From: Cristatella mucedo
Taxonomy: Eukaryota > Bryozoa > Phylactolaemata > Cristatellidae
Length of the DNA stretch: 64,000 nt
Assembly (NCBI GenBank): GCA_009760855.2
Contig: WPIO01000106.1
Span: forward strand, 509,501 to 573,500
Direction of reading: 5' to 3'
A model generated the notes under the pieces. That model ran no database searches. It was not told the DNA's origin and saw only the letters and a list, made by a program, of their open reading frames with translations. Positions 35,241 to 51,837 of this stretch are shown piece after piece. Both the position numbers and the translations under genes were made by a program. Numbering within the stretch: position 1 is the stretch's first letter; every line of letters begins with the position of its first letter.

Positions 35241-35867
35241 CTGCAAATCCCAATACTTTTGGTGGCCCGTCATGGCAAATGGCAGCAGAAAATCAAAGTC
35301 AAAAACGTGAATGATTGTTCTTTTTAGACTATAAAGCTATCGTTCAGATAGCATTAGTAGAATTAGCAGAATGTTATTGATGTGCATTCTATTTATACGC
35401 ATGCTCCTTTTTTGATTTTTTCAGCCGATTTTTACAATTAGGCCAATTCAGATAGACTATATTAGGGTTAATCGGCTGTTCCAACAAAAATTGTCAATAA
35501 CGGCCTATCTTGTCCTGATGTTCAGATGGAGTCCTATAAGCTGGCTCTGGTCACAGATTTCGTATGTACTGTGTTCGTCTCCTGCTATCCACCTACTATT
35601 TTCGTACTGCACTTGCCTTCGTGTAAATCTATTTCCTCATTGATGACCTTGCATTGGCTTGATGTCATAACTTCCGGCTTCCCAATTGTGATTTTACCTG
35701 CCTTACTGCCACCATCGTCATCTTTCCATGATCTCCGCAGGGTTTGACTCAAGCGAAGGGCACTGTTCTCAGTTTTTCTATATGGCATGCTGTAGCATAA
35801 TTGTTACCACTTCTTTCTCCGGATTTTAGCAGTAAAACGTGCATTATCATCACTTCTTTAATAGTAA
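35241..35867. other. Unassigned sequence between segment A and the next LINE
   Basis: AT-rich unique sequence. A 73-codon frame at 35,526-35,747 (+) has no recognised motif. Confidence 0.3.
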
Positions 35868-37265
35868 TAGTAATAATAGAACACTTGATAAAGCGTCCCC
35901 AGAGAACTCAATCTCTTTGTAGGTGCTTTACACTTGCTGCAAACGAAACACGATCGAGTGGTGAGTGGTATCATGATTGATAAGCAACATAATAATAATA
36001 ATATAATTAATTTGTATAGCGCCCCAAGAGAACTTAATCTTTATTCAGGCGCTTCACATATGCCATTGTAGTTTCGCACGTTGTAAATTCCATAACTCGG
36101 CAATTAATTTGTTTATCAGTGAAATTTGATTGCGAGTCCAGCTCTGCTTGTATGATCCTGTATAGCCCCAGCATTATTTCTGACTTCGGTCGGCTAGGTT
36201 TTACTTTACATGTCCACGATTGTAGAAAATATAAAAGAAGTTTGATGACACGTATTGGAACCTACCTGACCGAATACAGAAGTAATTCCACTGCTGCCAT
36301 GCATTACTAACATAATAAATGTCCTTAGCCTCAGTTCTTGGCTCTGTAGCTTTCAAAAAGACTATTTCTTAAGGGACTCGAGCCCACGACCTCAGCCAGA
36401 CCATGGCCGGGGCAAGCATCTTGACCGCTGGACCAAACCAGCTCGTGAATCACATGGTTAGGGGTGACATGCACAGGGTCAGCATGCAAGTGTGGTTAGT
36501 GGCAGCATGCAACAGTGTCAGCACGCACAAGCAAATAAAGGACAAATCACACGGACCTACCAAATGCTTTCATAATTAGCTGCGTTCTTAATTTATTTTT
36601 AAATGTGGTCAAGTCAGGGGATGTCGTGACGGAAGTCGGGAGTGAGTTCCAGGCTTTGGAAGCATACGAACTAAAGGCATGGTCTCCAAAGGATTTGAGG
36701 TCTGTATGAGGTATAGGTAAACAGTTAGATTCCAAAAAGCGATAGGTACGATGCTTAGCCTGGTAGGGTAGTAGATCTGATAGGTAGGCTGGAGTCAAAG
36801 AATGAAGGGACCTAAATGTGAGAGGCAAAACCTTGAATTCGATCCGTTGCTTGACTGGTAGCCAGTGCAGGTCGGCGAGAAGTGGTGGGATGTGGCAACT
36901 GCGACGCTCACGACAGACAAGCCTAGCTGCAGAGTTTTGCACCAGCTTTAAACGCCTGAGTGCACATGTCGGTAGACCAGTCAGCAGTGAGTTACGGAAG
37001 TCAAGACGGATGTCACAAATGTATGAACCAACTTAGATGTGGTATCCCTATCTAAACAAGACCGAATTTTAGCAGTGTTTTGTAGCTGAAAGTATGCAGA
37101 CTTGATTGTGGTGCTGATGTGGTCGTCTAACGATAGGTCACTTTGGAACGTGATACCTAGATTACTTGTAACTGGACGGTTTAAATCAGTGGGGTCATAG
37201 AAAAGACGATACACATCAGTTGCATGTCGGTGTGTTAGGTCAGCCCTTGTCGTCAATAGTGTTTA
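35868..37265 (-). mobile_element. LINE-1 family copy, minus strand, split by SINE S2 and a 280-bp insert
   Basis: The tail hairpin (CTTGATAAAGCGTCCCC) lies at 35,880-35,960. ORF2 resumes at about 36,450 and runs to 37,265, with a 131-codon open stretch at 36,942-36,547 that includes the LVCRERRSCHI and AYLSDLLPYQAKHRT segments. Two frames are needed upstream of that stretch. It is the second-best preserved ORF2 C-terminus after the 62-kb copy. Confidence 0.8.
35985..36450 (-). mobile_element. SINE family S2 (minus strand), itself interrupted
   Basis: The tail half is at 35,985-36,065 (complement of AAGCGCCTGAATAAAGATTA ... GGGGCGCTATACAAATTA, with an (AAT)n end). The tRNA-like head is at 36,362-36,450 (complement of the A-box and GGGCTCGAGTCCC B box). 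About 290 unassigned bases separate them, so something inserted into the SINE or two copies are present. Confidence 0.75.
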
Positions 37266-37893
37266 CTTATTGACCACAGCATGGTTAATCATCATTACCT
37301 TTCCTGCTTATGTTACTTTTTCATTTGATTTCTAAAAGTGAGCACTTTATTCAGTTTTGAGTAAGATATTCTGGCTATTTGGAAGCTCAATTTTAGCCCG
37401 ACGTTGTGTTTGCTGATAAAAAATGAATCATGCTCGTGGATTATCTTTCGCGTTATTCTTAAATTGCTAGCCGGGACTATAGGGTTGACAGGCTGCCAGC
37501 CGATATCAATCACCTCGAGATCCTACTACGACGGCTGCGTCCTCTTGCTCAATGCTCCAGGACAGAGGTGCTTCCTGCTGGGCAGTTCTTGTGTGCCCTA
37601 AAATTGAGCCAGGCCATGTGCTAGACTGCGACACCCTGCAACTACACAGCCACACCGAGCGGCTAGCCCAGACCTACGACGACGGCTAGCCCAGGCCGAT
37701 GGGTGACACGAGGCGACGGCGGGTCGATGACGAGGCGACGGGTGACACGAGGAGGACGATAGTGCGAGTGGGGTCGGCTGCCACCGTCGCGGTGTCCGGC
37801 GGCAATGTCTCGGCAGCCATTGGTCCGTGGGGCACCGAACGTTCCACGAAACGAGCGGCAGTGACGGCTCATTAAGCGAGCGAAGCCATTAGG

Positions 37894-37925
<32 letters not shown>

Positions 37926-38550
37926 CCGCCGTGCGACGCGGCATTTTCAGAGTGTACATTTTTTCATTTCATCCGGGGCATTTATTCTTTCCTCGTTGAG
38001 AATCTCGCAGTGGCGAGAATCTGCACGACGACCGAGCAGACCAGCAACACGCCCAGGTAAAAACTGAGAAAATCGCCTGGCGCTATACTAAATCGTGTCA
38101 CAGGACAAAAAACGGCGTCCTGCACCCGATTCCAGCCGCCTGAGGCCGACCTGCCTGGCGAATGAAACTAGAAATAGTGTCATTAGCAGATCATGAATTA
38201 TTCCCTCAGGCCATCGCAGCCGAGACAGCTCCTTCTGCTGCTGCTGCTGCGAGTCTACCCCACCCACTCATCGCAGTGGACACACCAGCCTCCTTTAACT
38301 CTTACCTACTTTCTAACTCTGTCTTTTTACCCTTTTCAAAATCAAGAGTCGGTCGATTTCAGCCCTTCCACCATCTTTTGGCCAACCTGATGGATATGAT
38401 CGTACGCCTAGCGAACATAGCTAAAAATTGAGCCCGATGGCGGTAGCCCGGGTTCCAGAATTTCCGAAAGTAGAACCGCAATTAATTATTTATTTTGCTG
38501 ATGGCTGCTCTAAAAGATATAGCGTTTCGAAGTCGAAAACGCCGCTGATC
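37266..38550. other. Intergenic, no gene recognised; (CAG)n at 37,895-37,921
   Basis: Mostly unique sequence. The interval 37,680-37,960 is GC-rich with repeated GAGGCGAC/GGGTGACACGAGG motifs and nine CAG units. No domain or splice-linked frame was identified. Confidence 0.35.
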
Positions 38551-38553
38551 TGA

Positions 38554-39008
38554 TTCAGGAGCAGCACCATCAGAATCAGGTCGAAGCAGTCTGAAGAACT
38601 GTGTGCGCAAGAGCTCAATGAAAGGATGCACGCTATGGTTGGCTACAATGACGGTGTTAAAGAGGTTAGCAATGATGTTCTCAACAACGCAATGGAACTG
38701 GTGTGCAAGCTCAATTCCCCGGGAACTTCATTGCCACCCGCTGGTCCGAAAAGATTATGCACGAGGTCCGGAATCGCGGCGCCAGTGCTCGCCTGGGTAG
38801 TATTGCTGACAGTGAGGACGAAGATCCTGACAATATTGGCAGGCAGTTGGCGGCGGCATCCGATATGGCGCTGACTCGTGGCAGAAAAAAGAGCATCGGC
38901 GCAGAAGGCTGCTCCGTACGTGCAGATACGCTCTGTGGGTTGACGAAGAAGGCACCAGCGGTTTTCAAAAATCGGTTATCAATCTTGAGCTATTTCTCGA
39001 AAGAATAG
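38554..39008 (+). pseudogene. Frameshifted reading frame of unknown origin
   Basis: An open stretch from 38,554 (…SKQSEELCAQELNERMHAMV… NNAMELVCKLNSP) gives way at about 38,705-38,735 to another frame that continues NFIATRWSEKIMHEVRNRGA ... SIADSEDEDPDNIGRQLAAA and ends at TAG 39,006-39,008. Both halves look protein-like (amphipathic helix, then an acidic and a basic patch), and one small indel would join them. An AATAAA lies at about 39,076. I do not recognise the family; it could be a retrocopy, a transposon accessory protein or two exons. Confidence 0.4.
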
Positions 39009-39599
39009 GCTCAATTTTCGCGATCAAGCCCTGGATCCTTGCCCTGGATCCAGTCAGCCGCTGCAAGCTTGCGAAATAAAAATCTTCGTTTTCGAAATCG
39101 CCGTCTTTCTGCTGACGAATAGAACTCGACGAGCCCGCCATTTTTGGCCTATTTGCATACGATTTGGACCAAAATTCAGACAGTCATCGCAGTCCTCGCT
39201 CACCCGGGTTACCATGGTAACCCGGGTTACCATGGTAACCCAGGTTACCGCCATCGGGCTCGATTCTTACCCACCGGAATGCCATTTTGTTTTCCGTTCC
39301 ACCCTCTTTTGGCCGGATGTAGTCGTGCAGCCGGAAGTGCGAAGGCTGCTCCGACGAGAGCGCCTGGCCGGCTTTGCTGGCCACTGCTGGCCACTTGTGT
39401 AAGCGCGAGTGCAGCCTTCGCGAAAACGCAGAAAAGAGGCAGAAAAGTCGAAAAAGTCCTCCTTTCGGTAGCGAAAGCCGCGTGGGCAGCCATATTTGCG
39501 CCCTGCATGCGTCAGCGCGGGGGCCATCCATCGCGCTCTGCTCGTGCGACATTGGCGACACGAGTGACATTAGCAATGCAACAGCAATATATGCAACAC
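39009..39599. other. GC-rich, promoter-like intergenic sequence
   Basis: CpG-containing sequence with tandem X-box-like palindromes (39,205-39,250), an ETS-like CCGGAAGTG at about 39,331, and several overlapping frames on both strands. It may be a promoter, but no adjoining gene start was identified. Confidence 0.35.
39205..39250. promoter_or_regulatory. Tandem RFX X-box-like palindromes
   Basis: Two perfect copies of GTTACCATGGTAAC (39,208-39,221 and 39,226-39,239) and a following half site GGTTACC. Each fits the symmetric X-box consensus GTNRCC-N2-RGYAAC bound by RFX factors. The period is 18 bases, and the unit GGGTTACCATGGTAACCC is fully self-complementary. Whether it is bound or is merely a small palindromic tandem repeat cannot be seen from sequence. 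Confidence 0.5.
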
Positions 39600-39720
39600 G
39601 AGCTTGGTGAAACGCCGTCACCCAAAACTTTTGTAGCTATTTGCCTCCGGCAGGATTGCAATTTCGCAGGGCAAACAATTGGCCTTTCAATCAGCTTTTC
39701 GTAATTTTCGCAGCGTCGAG

Positions 39721-40156
39721 GCTTTAACAGCTGATCCACGATTTAACAGCTGATCCACGATTTAACAGCTGATCCACGATTTAACAGCTGATCCACGATT
39801 TAACAGCTGATCCACGATTTAACAGCTGATCCACGATTTAACAGCTGATCCACGATTTAACAGCTGATCCACGATTTAACAGCTGATCCACGATTTAACA
39901 GCTGATCCACGATTTAACAGCTGATCCACGATTTAACAGCTGATCCACGATTTAACAGCTGATCCACGATTTAACAGCTGATCCACGATTTAACAGCTGA
40001 TCCACGATTTAACAGCTGATCCACGATTTAACAGCTGATCCACGATTTAACAGCTGATCCACGATTTAACAGCTGATCCACGATTTAACAGCCGATCCAC
40101 GATTTAACAGCCGATCCACGATTTAACAGCCGATCCACGATTTAACAGCCGATCCA
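39721..40156 (+). repeat. 19-bp minisatellite, about 23 copies
   Basis: Unit TTAACAGCTGATCCACGAT repeated essentially perfectly for about 435 bases. The last four units carry GCCGATCC in place of GCTGATCC. Segment A has a single TTTAACAGCTGATCC at about 24,403, so the array expanded in B from a sequence that was already there. Each standard unit contains the palindrome CAGCTG. Confidence 0.97.
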
Positions 40157-40844
40157 GAGCGAACTGAATGATTTCATTTCTTGCATTATGCAGTACTCAT
40201 GCAAGGGCCTCACCATCTCAAACTGTAAATACTTCAGTAAATTTAGTCTTATACGTGGTTTGGCATCGGCCTGGATTTTAGAATGTGTGGATTTATTTAA
40301 ATTGCATGGATCACACACTGATCTCTCGGTGTTTAAATGCATCTGCATCCGGCTAAAGATCTCCTCCCGTGCGCTTGTTCAGCTCACGACGTCTGAAAGT
40401 CAAATTTCTGTGAAATTCGTTTCCTAGCAGCAAGCCTGTCCTTTCCTACTTACCATTGAGCGGTCTCAAAAACACTTTTTTTCCTCGAAACACTTCTCAA
40501 ATCATTTTTATTAAATTATTTTAGTAAATTATCACATCAGCGACCGTGAGAGCAGAGCTCGTCAGCGCTCGGGCGCCACTCTATCGACTCGCTTGAGTGA
40601 CGGCTCCGGACGTGACGGCTCCGGACGTGACGGCTCCGGACGTGACGCTTGGGATGATGATTTTCCGGAGCTCGACCGCTACCGCCAGTTGCTTCGACCT
40701 TTGCAGCTCCGGCCGACGAATGGCCGCTGGGTCATGTGACCCGACCATTGCCGAACTCATCCCTTTCTGCCAGTCCGCCGGCCTGAGCCGACGCGGTCTT
40801 CTCCTCACTTCCGTCCTACTCTCTTGGAGCTCACCGACCCAATG

Positions 40845-41462
40845 CAAAAGAATCGCAACGAATGTCGTGAGCGTCGCAGTTTCCACATCGCACCACTTCT
40901 CGCCGACCTGCACTGGCTACTAGTCAAGCGACGGATCGACTTCAAGGTCTTGTCGCTCACTTGTAGGTCACTTCATTATTTGGCTCCAGCCTATCTCTCA
41001 GATCTACTCCCCCACCAGGCTAAGTATCGTACCACCCGCTTTTCGGAATTCAACAGTTTACCAATATATCGTACAAACCTCAAATCCTTTGGAGACCGTG
41101 CATTTAGTTCGTATGCTCCCAAAGACTGGAACTCCCTCTCGACTTGCGTCAGAACATCCCCTGACCTGACCACGTTTAAAAGGAACTTAAAAAACACATT
41201 TATTTAGGACAGCATTTAGTGCGTCTCTGTGATTCGTCCTTGATGTGCTTATGCGTGCTGACACTGTGCATTCTGCCACTAACCACACTTGCATGCTGAC
41301 CCTGTGCATGTCACCCCTAACAATATTATTCATGTTTATCAAGCATGATATTACTCTCCATTCAATCGCGCTTTCCTTTGCCGAAAATTTGAAGCACCTA
41401 TAAAGAGATTTAGTTCACTGAGGGCGCTTTATCAAGTGCATTATTATTAGTATTATTATTAA
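40845..41462 (+). mobile_element. LINE-1 family copy, segment B only
   Basis: ORF2 C-terminus (a 127-codon frame from 40,824 includes the CRERRSFHI segment), 3' UTR, hairpin and (ATT)n. The collinear position in segment A (about 25,050) is empty, and A's own LINE sits at a different point. Confidence 0.85.
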
Positions 41463-42070
41463 TGTGCAACGCAACCCATCCGTCTCCGTCCATGCGGCCG
41501 ACGTCGTCGTGCAACTCGAACTCTCGGGGGCCTCGTCTCTTATCATCGCCCCGCCCGCGCGTGCCCGGCCCCACGCAAAATATTTTGGCATGGAAAGCAA
41601 GTTAATCGAATGTATTTAGGGTAATCTGAATCTCCTAAATTACTCCTGAGTTCATCCTAACGTCCCCACAATCCCAAGACAGTGCTGGAACCACTGTACC
41701 AAGGAAACATTCATTATACACAAGGTTAAATTAAGTTTAAAGAGCATTGCAGCTGAGTCAGTAAGTGCGAGCCATAGTTCGCTTAATAAAATCTAAGCGT
41801 TCGGTTGGCAGACGGCTTCGAGCCGGATGGGCGTGTCCAGAGCTATTAAGCTTAGGCGTGCGTTAGCCAGGCAATTTCACGCGATGATCAGCGATATTTG
41901 GCCTCACGTGACCTCGTGACTCACGTGACCTCACGCTTCTCAGGACAAGAGAAGCCAGGCAGACTACGTGCTCATCCATAAAGGAAAATCGGAACCTATA
42001 AACTCCAACACTAAAGCCGTTTCTTTAGTAGTCGGACCTAAGAGAATTCTTTAATAGTCAACTAAAAACG
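41463..42070. other. Segment B, non-coding
   Basis: Matches segment A at 25,060-25,310 and 26,410-26,700. No gene recognised. Confidence 0.35.
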
Positions 42071-42074
42071 GTTG

Positions 42075-42577
42075 ATCAGCGGATACAGAGCAGAGTTTTT
42101 AGGCTGATCCACAAGGCCCGCCGCACGGCTTGGCTCCTCCATACCTAGCTGAACTGCTGCACCAGTTTCAACCTCCTCGTGCCCTCAGGTCCTGTATGGA
42201 CAATAAATTAGCTGTTCCATTCCTCCGCTTAAAGACCGTTGGCGACAGAAGCTTTAGCTCTGCAGGTCCTACAGTGTGGAACTCGCTTCAACAAGTCTTA
42301 CGAAACGACAACCACCCTCCTGCTGCCGACTACGGCTCATCCTTTTCAGCGGTCCTGAGCTGCTACTTCCATGCTACTCACTACCTCAACTGCTCTCCTG
42401 ACTCTGCTATTCTTCCCAGTTTCTCTTTGTTGCGTTAGACGAAGTCTGTTGGCTACCGACTGCGTACCGAAAGCCGCTTAGGCTGTGAGTGCGCTTTACA
42501 AAACTTTCCAGCGTAACGCCCACATAGTCTGTGTGGCTTGGTGGAGTTACAGGCGGAGATACATTACATTACATTAG
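42075..42577 (+). mobile_element. LINE-2 family 3' end, segment B only
   Basis: This is a second LINE family. A 100-codon C-terminal frame (APPYLAELLHQFQPPRALRS ... SFSSAGPTVWNSLQQ) resembles the C-terminus of CR1/L2-type ORF2 proteins and is followed by a 3' UTR and an (ACATT)n tail. Segment A reads through this site (about 26,712), so the insertion is specific to B. Confidence 0.75.
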
Positions 42578-43853
42578 TCGAACGGAAATGCACATTGTTT
42601 TGAGCCTCGTTCTGCCGCTGCTAACCGGATGACCAGCAGCGGACTCCTCGAACTAGGTGGCGGCAGCCCCGTCCTGTTCCTAAACCCGCGCGTAGGCACT
42701 CGATCCGCTGCTGCTCACACGCGTGCACCGAAATGGCGGCTCTGATGGGCCTTGACCCGTGTCGTACCGAGGAGGAATGGGCGTGCCGGGCCGCTGGCTA
42801 TGCCACCATCGCGCCCGTAAGACGGGCAATCTTTGACAATCGCATCATTCCAGACTTCCGGACTTCCGGCAGGCGCAATCAATCCTGGGCACTGCATCTG
42901 CGACTTCATGCGTGCATCAGGCTGGTCGCCTGACCGATTGCACGAGGAGGCAGCCTCGGAGGTTTGGGACCTGTATTTGCCCTTCGACGCTGACCATCAT
43001 AAACATATCGTACGTGACGTCCCTCTGAAGCGTCCTTGACAGGCTCTATCCGTCACCGAATGTCCGCCACCTATCGGCGCCTCGCTTTCTTTGCCTCCCC
43101 CCCTCGATGATCCGTTGTATCATGCGAGCGCAGCGACTCGCGAGTGAGGGATCGAACTTCCGTTGGAGGGAAAGCGGGCTGTTCATGGTCGCCAGCGGGC
43201 TGTTTATATTTACATTAAATAAATACGTTTTTAGTTATTCTTTCCATTTAGAGTTTCTTTCTAATACCTAAATACTAAGTCCCTAAACGCTAGTACCTAA
43301 ACTTTAAACGAAAAAAACCCCATTTACTAGCTGAGCTAAGACGGCGTCGTTTGTTCGAACAGCTGTGTCAGTCTGCTTTGGGCACAGTGCTCATAGCAGG
43401 CTGGTCAACTCGGACGCTGACGACCGTGTTGAACAGCCCGCTACGAGCGCTGTGTCCGCAGCGGACTGACACGGCTGTGTGAACAAAAACGACGCCGTAT
43501 GAGCTACGCGTCGTTCGTCATCCGCTCCCACCTCTGCGGGCGCACGGGGGGGGCAGACAAACCGGACGACGGAGGAAAAGGCGGGGACGGTGCTGCCACC
43601 CTAGCGGCGTCTGGCTGACGTAGGCGGGCGGCGACGGCCGTCGTATCCGGCGCATTCTGCTATCTGTGAGTCAAGCGCGCCTCCGAGATGAGCAAACACA
43701 CTTGGCCAACACGATTGAGCGGAATGAGCGGATAAGGACGATAAAAAGCAACTCCATCCAAGTAGTTTCCGCCCTCGCCTAGCCTCTCCGCTCAATCGCC
43801 TCGAACCGTTCGCCGTAGCAGCAAGTCCCGCCGCTGCCTCTGCAGCTCCGAAG
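42578..43853. other. Tetraspanin upstream region, copy B
   Basis: 42,600-43,100 matches copy A. 43,180-43,550 is B-specific and contains a large foldback. 43,560-43,853 matches A again and should hold the promoter and 5' UTR. No clear TATA box was seen. Confidence 0.4.
43341..43498. mobile_element. Foldback element (about 70-bp inverted repeats)
   Basis: Arms 43,341-43,409 and 43,428-43,498 are complementary at about 80 percent by eye, from ACGGCGTCGTTTGTTC to ACGACGCCGT, around a loop of 18 bases. Present in segment B upstream of the tetraspanin gene, absent from A. It is likely a MITE; no target duplication was identified. Confidence 0.65.
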
Positions 43854-49194
<5,341 letters not shown>

Positions 49195-50020
49195 GACGCA
49201 ATTAGCGTTGACCGAACGCGGGCGTCGACGCCGCCGCGGACGTTGGGCCGCGACACTCGCCGAGTAAAAGCGGAAGTCGCCGCCGCCCCGCGAATGCCGG
49301 ATGGCGGATGCTAACGTCGCTAGCGCCCGTCGGCCTCCGCCGACCTGCCGCTACAACGCCGCCGCCGCCGCTACATCACACCGCACGCACACCCCCCGCC
49401 CTCGCTCTGTTGACGGACGAAGCGCTCGGCAATTAGCGTTTCGCTAAATCCTAGGGCTCAGCGGCCCCCCTCGCACGACGGAGCGCGCAGCAGACGACGT
49501 GTGCAGCGCACGCTCGCGCGTCTCGCCGCGCCCGGCCGCGAGCGACGAACCGACGCGCAGGCGCGGGCGGCGGCGCACGGCATCAGCCTCGCCCTGAGAC
49601 CAGCCATTGGCAAGAGCTCTCGCTCTGCCGCCGAGCTCACGCCGGCCGCCGCTTACGCCGAGCTCGCTCGGGCTCCAATATATAAATGATAGCCACCGCG
49701 CTTTTCGAGCACGCGCGTGGAATAAAAGCTGCCCCTTGCACGATACGGCGAGTGCCGCTTTCACGTTTCTCTCGTGCGCCCGTGCACGGGAAGCCCCCGC
49801 CCTCGTTCTCTATTTGAGCGCCGGTCAGCGACGCCAAGGAACGACCGGCCGCTTGCCGCCGCCGACGCCACAGTGACCGCAGACGGCCAAGAGCTCGAAC
49901 TCCGCTCGCAATACGTGCGTTGCGTGAACGCTCGTCCGCACTTCGCGCAGCGTTCAGCAGCAGCCTTCGAATGGTACGCAGTGCAGTGAAGCCCGCGTCC
50001 ATCCAGCCCACTATTTAATG
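49195..50020. other. GC-rich 3' flank of the tetraspanin gene
   Basis: Likely 3' UTR followed by a CpG-rich stretch. A TATA-like TATATAAAT lies at 49,679-49,687, and AATAAA at 49,721-49,726 is the first canonical polyadenylation hexamer after the stop. Long frames on both strands here look like GC-bias artefacts. The block is absent from segment A. Confidence 0.4.
49721..49726 (+). terminator. Candidate polyadenylation signal of the tetraspanin gene
   Basis: AATAAA, 527 bases past the stop codon. Confidence 0.4.
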
Positions 50021-50621
50021 ACTGCGAGAGTCTGGCGCTGGCGGCTCGTTCAGATGCGCTCCGCAGTTGTGGGAATTGTCAGCAAAACGGTCACGATTCG
50101 CATGGCCGTCGAGCTATCGTTTCCAGAAGCTCGCGCCGTCATGCAGACAGCAGCGACTGGGGAAATGGGTCGTTTCTGGATGATACGGAAATATACTCAT
50201 GCAAATGTACCTGCGCTCTAACAAAGGGCCGCGGCTCGCGGCGGTCCTCCGTTACTCCGAGTGCCGCTCGAGCTATCGCCAATACCGCCATTGCCGATGG
50301 CTCCCATTTCGACGCCGCCGACGCATTCGTCTTATCTGCCGCTAATTCTATACAGAAAGCCCATTATAATTACAAGAACACCGGAAACTCCAACGCTTCG
50401 CTTCAAGAGAGAGGACAGAGTGTTCGCTGGACTCCGCACGGAGGGGCAAGCCTTTTCTCGAAGGTCTTTGTGAATGCAGCGACATCGCTACGAGAGGAAA
50501 ATGATGAAAAAATATTCACGAACAATTCTGAATTTACGCTCTCTTCCAGCCTTCAAAGGAAAATTATGAGTTTTCCGTCATTTCGCTGGCATAGGCACTG
50601 GCTATAAGCTAGTTTTAATAA

Positions 50622-51357
50622 TAGTAATAATAATACACTTGATATAGCGCCCTCGAAGAACTCAATATCTTTTGAAGCACTTTACATTTGCTGCAAAGGA
50701 AGCACGATCGAACGGTTAGTGGTAGCATGCTCAATAAACCACAGGAATAACAAGGTTAGGGGCGACATTAACAGGGTCAGCATGCAAACATGGTTAGTGG
50801 CACACGCACAGTGTCAGCACGCATAAGCACATAACGGTCGAATCACAGGGACCCACTAAATTCTGTGATAAATAGATGCGTTATTAATTTCTTTCTAAAT
50901 GTGGACAAGTCAGGGAATTTCCTCAGTCGGAAGTGAGTTTCAGGCTTTGGGAGCATCCGAACTAAAGCCACAGTCTCCAAAGAATTTGAGGTTCGTACGA
51001 GGTATAAGCAAACAATTAGATTCCGAAAAGCGAGTGCTACGATGCTGAGCCTGGTGGCGGAGTACATCTTATAGGTAGGCTGGAGCCAAAAAATGAAGGG
51101 ACCTAAAAGTCAGTGACAGAACCTTGAAGTCGGTGCATTACTTGAAGCCACTTCAGGTCCGCGAAAAATTGTGCGATTATGCAACTAAAATGCTCTTTTC
51201 AGACAAGCTGCAGAGTTTTGCATTAGCTCTAGGCGTCTGATTGCACAAGCCAATAGGCCAGCGAGACGTGAGTTACAGAAGTCAAGATGGGATGTCACAA
51301 ATACATCAACAAATTAAGATGTGGTATCCCTGTCTAAATAAGCCCAAATTTTAGCAT
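50622..51357 (-). mobile_element. LINE-1 family copy, segment B only
   Basis: Minus-strand tail (AATAATACACTTGATATAGCGCCC), 3' UTR and ORF2 C-terminus up to about 51,357, with several frameshifts. Segment A reads across the site (about 30,210, GCTAGTTTTAGC), giving an empty-site comparison. Confidence 0.75.
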
Positions 51358-51837
51358 TGGACCCTCTTACCACTGGCCAGCGCCTGCTTGCCAATCAGCT
51401 GCGACTTTCTTTCATGGATAGTGCGTGCTTATGCGGCTTGGCGTAATTGTGCGTCGAAGTTCAAGTGACTGTCGGTAATGCTCATGCAATTTCAAGGTTG
51501 AGCTCCCCTAAGGAACTCCTGGCTTGGGACAGCGCATGTGTAATATGATGTTAAGCCTTCAAAATTGCAATGCTACTGTATGTGTTATGCGACCATCTTG
51601 AAGTGGAGACACGCATCAAATCTGTCCTCGTCAAGGACTAATAGATGTTTAATGAAAACTTATAAAAAATACTTCAGTAATTATCATGTTTAATCAACAT
51701 CCAGCATTTGAAACTAATCACTACTGTGGCCCGCTACAGGTATTAGGAATTCTTCGGTTACCGATACATTGGATCACCGGAGCTCTGGGTTGGTGGGCTG
51801 CCGAAAGGAGCGTCCGTAGTTAAGGATTATGAAGCAT

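Noticed and set aside
39721-40156. CRISPR-like regular repeat array
   Set aside because: The 19-bp units are contiguous with no spacers, and the window is eukaryotic. It is a minisatellite.
49444-49764. GC-rich frames downstream of the tetraspanin gene
   Set aside because: Frames are open on both strands with unrelated composition and no motif. The region is better read as 3' flank.
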